From NCBI GenBank assembly GCA_051453625.1, contig JBOZIK010000001.1, positions 203,761,295 to 203,825,294 on the forward strand: a stretch of DNA of 64,000 bases. Reading direction: 5' to 3'. Position numbers and translations under genes: made by a program. The notes under the pieces are model-generated. The model made no database searches, was not told where the DNA came from, and saw only the letters and a program-made list of their open reading frames with translations. The stretch is from Welwitschia mirabilis. Taxonomy: Eukaryota > Gnetophyta > Gnetopsida > Welwitschiales. Shown one piece after another: positions 60,050 to 64,000 of this stretch. Every line of letters begins with the position of its first letter. The first letter of the stretch is position 1.

Positions 60050-61170
60050 ATTTTCATCTTCCTTTTTACCTTTAATTTTAATACCAAATTCTTGTAAAAA
60101 TATAATTAATTTAATTAATATAACTTTGGATTATTTCTTATTCAATAGATATTTAAGAGTAAAGTAATTAGTAAAGATAATAGTTTTTCATCTATAAGAT
60201 GTTATCTAAATTTCTCTTAAGGTAATATCTATTACTAATTTCTCTTTTTCAATTATTATAAAATATAAATTAGAATCTTGTAAAGCATTTTTTTACATAG
60301 TAAATATCATATACTTTATTTCTCTTCTTTATTCTAAATCCACTACTAAATATAATTACTTGTGTCACAAAATCACTTAATAAGAAGTGATTAATTAATA
60401 GGTTACAAGATACAAGATGGAGTAATAAAAAACTTAGTTATTTTTAAGGCATCATTACATTTAGAAGAATAATTAAAAAATACATAATTAGTAAGAAGTC
60501 TAGATAAGGGTTTTAATAATTTTAAGAAGTTTAAATAAATATTCTATAGTTAGGAAAAAAATCTAATATCTATAATCCTGTTAGAAAAGGGTTGATTGCT
60601 AATAACTAAAACTTAGCAAGATTCATTTCTATTCCATTTTAAGAAATCATATGTCTTAGAACCATACCTTTGGTAATAATGAATTCACACTTCTTTTTAT
60701 TAAAAATAACATTTTTCTTCTCACAAAATGTGAGAACAAATATTAAATAACATAAATAAGAATCAAATATTTCAACAAAGATGGAAAAATTATCCATGAA
60801 AACTTACTTTTTTTTTTAATAGTATCAAATAATATACTCATCATACACTACTAGAAGGTAGCTAGGGCATCACATAATCTAAATCACACTTTTGTATAGA
60901 TGAAGGTTTTAAAGAGACATGTATAAATTTTGTTTTCTTAATCTTCAGTGGATAATTACTTTGTCATTATATCTTGAATACATATATAAGAAATCGTAGT
61001 ACTCATGACTCATTAGTTTTTTAAAGATTTACTTAAGAAAATACTAAGAAAAATGATTCATATGAGTGATACTATTAAGTGTTTTATAGTTTAGACATAT
61101 TTTCTATTCCTTTTTTACTTTGATCCATATTGATTCATCATTTTCATTGTTACCTGTACTAATTTTTTTA
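60050..61170 (-). pseudogene. Element E reverse transcriptase and RNase H, decayed
   Basis: Minus frames: STGNNENDESIWIKVKKE-stop-K (about 61160-61100, the VVKNExNELIPTR...WR position of Athila RT), ICLNYKTLNSITHMNHFS (CIDYRKLNxATRKDHFPLP), HEYYDFLYMYSRYND (SYYCFLDGYSGYNQ), KEEKCYF near 60710 and GMVLRHMIS-stop-NGIEMNLAKF (GIVLGHKISxxGIEVDxAK, near 60670-60600). The YMDD region lies near 60800 in lost frame. The order is correct for Athila/Tat RT. Confidence 0.65.
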
Positions 61171-61799
61171 TTTCTTAACAATGGTTCATATAAGGCTTAC
61201 TAATTTACTATTGCAAATTAAATAGGTGATACTAACATCTATAGCTTAAAGACTTATTTAATTACTACTAATACTTCCATATGAGGACTAGGTCTATGTT
61301 GAAGTTTTTAAATAGTCTTAGCATTATCTTTAAACTGAATTCTATATATACATATAATGTAACTAATTCTTTTTATATTAGAGATAGTCCATCGTATAGA
61401 CTTTACATGTTATTTAAGCATAAAGACTAAGGCTTATTCTTGAAAAGTTGATACTTTTATAGAGGAAACTACAAGATAAGAATTACAGTCTATTAGAAAT
61501 ACATATTTTATTTTTTTAAGAAAAGGTGTAAGTTCAATACTATAAACACTCTCTTTGTTAGAATTTTATTTTTATGGTGCATGCAACAGAGGTCCTAATT
61601 TAGATTTTCATTTTAATCATTCATGATAGAATGGCAACTAATAGTTTCTCATAAGATTAACATAGTGGATGATATTCTACTAATGAATATAATTCAAATC
61701 TTTCATCTTCATTAATATCAATTAAATTAAAATATTTTAACTCATTTATATATTTCTATTTTATGGTGTTAAAAACTTATAGCTTTATATTCATGTTTC

Positions 61800-62070
61800 A
61801 AATAATACATTTACTACTCCATTTATGAAATTGATTAGAGAATTAAAGGTGGCTTAGAATGGTCTTACTAAGATGAGGGAAAATGCTATTAGATTTTCTT
61901 CCATTTCTAAGACTATAAAGTCAACTAGGTAGTAAAACATGTTAACTTACACTAAGACATCTTCTACTATTTCTTTGGGAATTTTGGTTAAGCATGTTTC
62001 AAATTGTAAAGTTAATGGGATGTTATTATTTCCAACTTATAGAAGATATACTTTTACAAGATAGTAAGGT
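61800..62070 (-). pseudogene. Element E protease C-terminal block
   Basis: The minus frame reads NNIPLTLQFETCLTKIPKEI then VEDVLV-stop-VNMFYYLVDFIVLEMEE. A worn LGRPF region (SLILVRPF) and ATFNSLINFINGVVNVLF follow. This is the IPxGxVEDVLVKVDKFxFPVDFVVLDMEE-xxxxxLGRPFLATAxALIDV segment of Athila-type proteases. The stop replaces a Lys/Gln codon. It is one of the clearest matches in the right flank. Confidence 0.7.
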
Positions 62071-63239
62071 AACTCATGCATTGATCTTTTGTGCACTATA
62101 TAAAAAAATTTATAAGAGAAGAAGTCATTATTAAAACTTTATGTCATTATCTCATTTCTTATAACTAGGATAACATTTCTAGTAATATTAAGATTAGTTT
62201 ATAGAAATTTAAGAAAATCATAGCATATAAAGAAGAAAAAATATGAGAAGGTAATGTTGAGACAATAGAATTCATAATTACAGAGAGATATTGATCATGG
62301 TATGCTATCATTTATACTAAAATATTACAAATTATGGCTAAAAATTAGTGATTTTTAATGAGAAATATAATAATGTAAGATTAAAGATAAAAACATGAGT
62401 TGTGAAGGAAAATCAAAGAGCTAATTCAAGACTATAAATAATTACTAAGAAGAAAGAAGAGATATTTTATCAAAAAAATGTAAAAGAATTTGTTAACCAA
62501 ATTAAAAGAGAACCTAAAAATTTATAGAGTACTCTTAAAAACATAAAGTTACATGAGTTTTTTTTAATAAGAACATAAACATTCCATAAACTACTTTTCA
62601 TCCATGAAGGAAATTAAACATGTGTTTTAGCCATAAATTTAAAAAAGTTAAATAAGAATTGAAAGATTGATAATAGACAAGGAAGAATACACACGAGATA
62701 AGTATGAAGAACTATTAAAGAAGGTAAGGCATAAAATTCATGTGGAAATATAAATGTTAAATAAAGTACTAACTAGTGAACTATATTAATGATGATAAAT
62801 TATCAAGGTTGTTATATTCTTTTTAAAGAAAATATAAATGATCTAAATGTTAAAGGTTAATTATTATTAATAATATCTATTAAATTATTACTTATTATTT
62901 AAAAAAAGATTTATAGATTAGCTAGAAATAGCAGACTTGTAAAAAAATCTCAAATAGGACTCTACTAAAATCATTCAATTATAGATCATTTAAATATTGT
63001 AAAACATTACATAGATTAGGTAAATATTCTTTTAAAAATGTTTTTGTTTTCTTATAAACTTTAAGAATTCATATGATTATGTTGTGATGCTAACTTGACC
63101 TATTTAATACACTTGTGGAGTACATTTTTAGGTCCTATTTACAAGTTTTTCCAGGGATTTATGCAAATTTTACAAAGCTTTAATACAGGCTAAAATATGC
63201 AATAATATTTCAAATAAGATGCCATTTTTTAATAATGAT
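62071..63239. other. Degraded region, no gene recognised
   Basis: It would be the gag side of element E, but no gag motif was read. Scattered + strand Lys-rich frames (62400-62560) have no recognised identity. Confidence 0.35.
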
Positions 63240-63269
63240 CAACCAAAGCAAAGTAATGAAGATATGTTA

Positions 63270-63432
63270 ATCATCCTCACTGTTATGGGGATGATAGAGA
63301 GGATGACAGTCAAAATAATATGGTCATCCTCTATGTTGTGGGGATGATGATTAGAACGATGATCAGTTTTTGACACATGTAAAGCATTAGTTGGTGGGTG
63401 GTATGTTGTCCTCTATGTCATGTGGACAACAT
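63270..63432. promoter_or_regulatory. Three spaced hairpins upstream of the TATA box
   Basis: Perfect arms: ATCATCC/GGATGAT (63270-63276, 63289-63295), TCATCC/GGATGA (63324-63329, 63342-63347), ATGTTGTCC/GGACAACAT (63403-63411, 63424-63432). Each loop is 12 bases and the last two loops both hold TCTATGT. They could be transcription-factor sites or hairpins; the function is unknown. Confidence 0.6.
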
Positions 63433-63537
63433 GAGAGATGAAACTCAAAATAATGTGTAAAGTTAATTAAACTATTATGAAAGGATGTATTTATCTTGTT
63501 CCTCTTCATTTAACACCCTTTAGCGACCTATCCCAAC

Positions 63538-63547
63538 CTATAAATAG
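63538..63547 (+). promoter_or_regulatory. TATA box (CTATAAATAG)
   Basis: CTATAAATAG is the canonical plant TATA sequence. It lies after a locally C-rich stretch (TTTAGCGACCTATCCCAAC) that contrasts with the region, about 105 bp after the last hairpin. Confidence 0.6.
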
Positions 63548-63719
63548 ATCCTTTTAGACCCTATTCAAAATCACCTTTTGCATATACATTCTTATGATAA
63601 TTGGAGATTGTTAGAGAAAAGGAGATCCATCCTAATTGTGACAAGGATCACCTTCGTGTTAGGCAAAGAATCTTTCATTGAGGAGTTATTTTTGTAAGTG
63701 GATGTACTTCAATTTCATT

Positions 63720-63725
63720 AATAAA
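63720..63725 (+). terminator. Poly(A) signal AATAAA of the LTR-like segment
   Basis: AATAAA lies about 175 bp downstream of the TATA box, a spacing usual for a retrotransposon LTR. AATAAA is common in AT-rich DNA, so it is supporting evidence only. Confidence 0.4.
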
Positions 63726-64000
63726 AGTATTGATTGAATTAAAAATTTTTAACTATTTTATTCTTCTTCCTTATAGCTTATCTTAATTGCAATTTAAGTG
63801 ATATGAATTTTTAATTAAAATAGGTTATAATAATAAATATAGGTGATAATAGAGTGGAAGTCTAATTAAATTCATTGCATTAGAATTTCACTCATTACAT
63901 TGCATTTTATTCCATTGCATTACATTACATTCCATCTTCATATTTGCGTTGCTTAATTTTATTTCCTTTAAAGTAAAATTTTAAAATATTTATTCTTCTC

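Larger units (their letters stand above)
58750..62070 (-). mobile_element. Element E: Athila-like pol remnant
   Basis: On the minus strand, from right to left: a protease C-terminal block (62065-61830), RT (about 61170-60640), RNase H (about 60600-60050) and an integrase core (about 59565-59250). Its LTRs were not identified in the window. It lies outside the ATAAG-bounded nest, so it is a separate insertion and shares the local orientation of element D. All domains are frameshifted. Confidence 0.65.
63240..64000 (+). repeat. LTR-like segment with promoter and poly(A) signal (partial)
   Basis: Three inverted repeats (63270-63432) are followed by a TATA box (63538-63547), about 180 bp of less AT-rich transcribed-type sequence, a GTAAGT donor-like site (63694) and AATAAA (63720-63725). 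A segment rich in CATTGCATT/CATTACATT words ends the window (about 63892-63945). This U3-R-U5-like order suggests a + strand LTR whose internal part lies beyond the window. No partner LTR is present, so the boundaries are unknown. Confidence 0.45.

Noticed and set aside
63692-63699. GTAAGT as evidence for a spliced host gene
   Set aside because: A single donor-like word without an acceptor or coding exon. Noted only as part of the LTR-like segment.

Overview
The window looks like repeat-dense nuclear DNA of a seed plant. It is very AT-rich, CpG is scarce, and no intact host gene, rRNA or tRNA gene could be found. Nearly everything recognisable is a decayed LTR retrotransposon: sirevirus-like Ty1/copia, and Tat-like, Athila-like and Tekay-like Ty3/gypsy. 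Their reading frames survive only as frameshifted stretches. The stops are mostly TAA, TAG or TGA where the families have Gln, Arg or Trp codons, as expected from long deamination of methylated cytosine. Almost all reported ORFs are pseudogene fragments.

Layout. 1-6200: remnant of a + strand sirevirus-like element (gag, possible accessory ORF, polypurine tract, LTR). 6200-12419: AT-rich sequence with one short open stretch and no recognised gene. 12425-57561: one large nest. The outer shell is a + strand Tat-like Ty3/gypsy element (element A). Its two LTRs lie 44 kb apart but are flanked by the same 5-bp target duplication, ATAAG. Its gag, protease, RT, RNase H and integrase are split by four insertions: (i) about 660 bp of CpG-containing DNA with a plastid-type rps19 fragment, inside RNase H (about 16925-17588); (ii) element B, a minus-strand gag-only LTR element (17962-22892, TSD TAAAG), just before the integrase; (iii) element C, a minus-strand Tekay/Del-like chromovirus with 3-kb LTRs (23487-35943), inside the integrase; (iv) element D, a minus-strand Athila-like element (36709-51772, candidate TSD TTTTC), after the integrase. 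The frame of A resumes after (i), (ii) and (iii), which supports the reconstruction. 57567-62100: a further minus-strand Athila-like pol remnant (element E). 63240-64000: an LTR-like segment on the + strand with three hairpins, a TATA box and a poly(A) signal.

The most interesting points are the nest itself, the organelle-like insert inside RNase H, the gag-only element with a 1.4-kb degenerate tandem array, an unidentified + strand ORF just before the 3' LTR of A, an unidentified extra ORF in D, and hairpin or palindrome clusters in LTRs. Seven N-gaps are present, and two are flanked by identical sequence, so some local duplications are probably assembly artefacts. Coordinates of decayed domains are approximate, and family assignments rest on motif recognition by eye.
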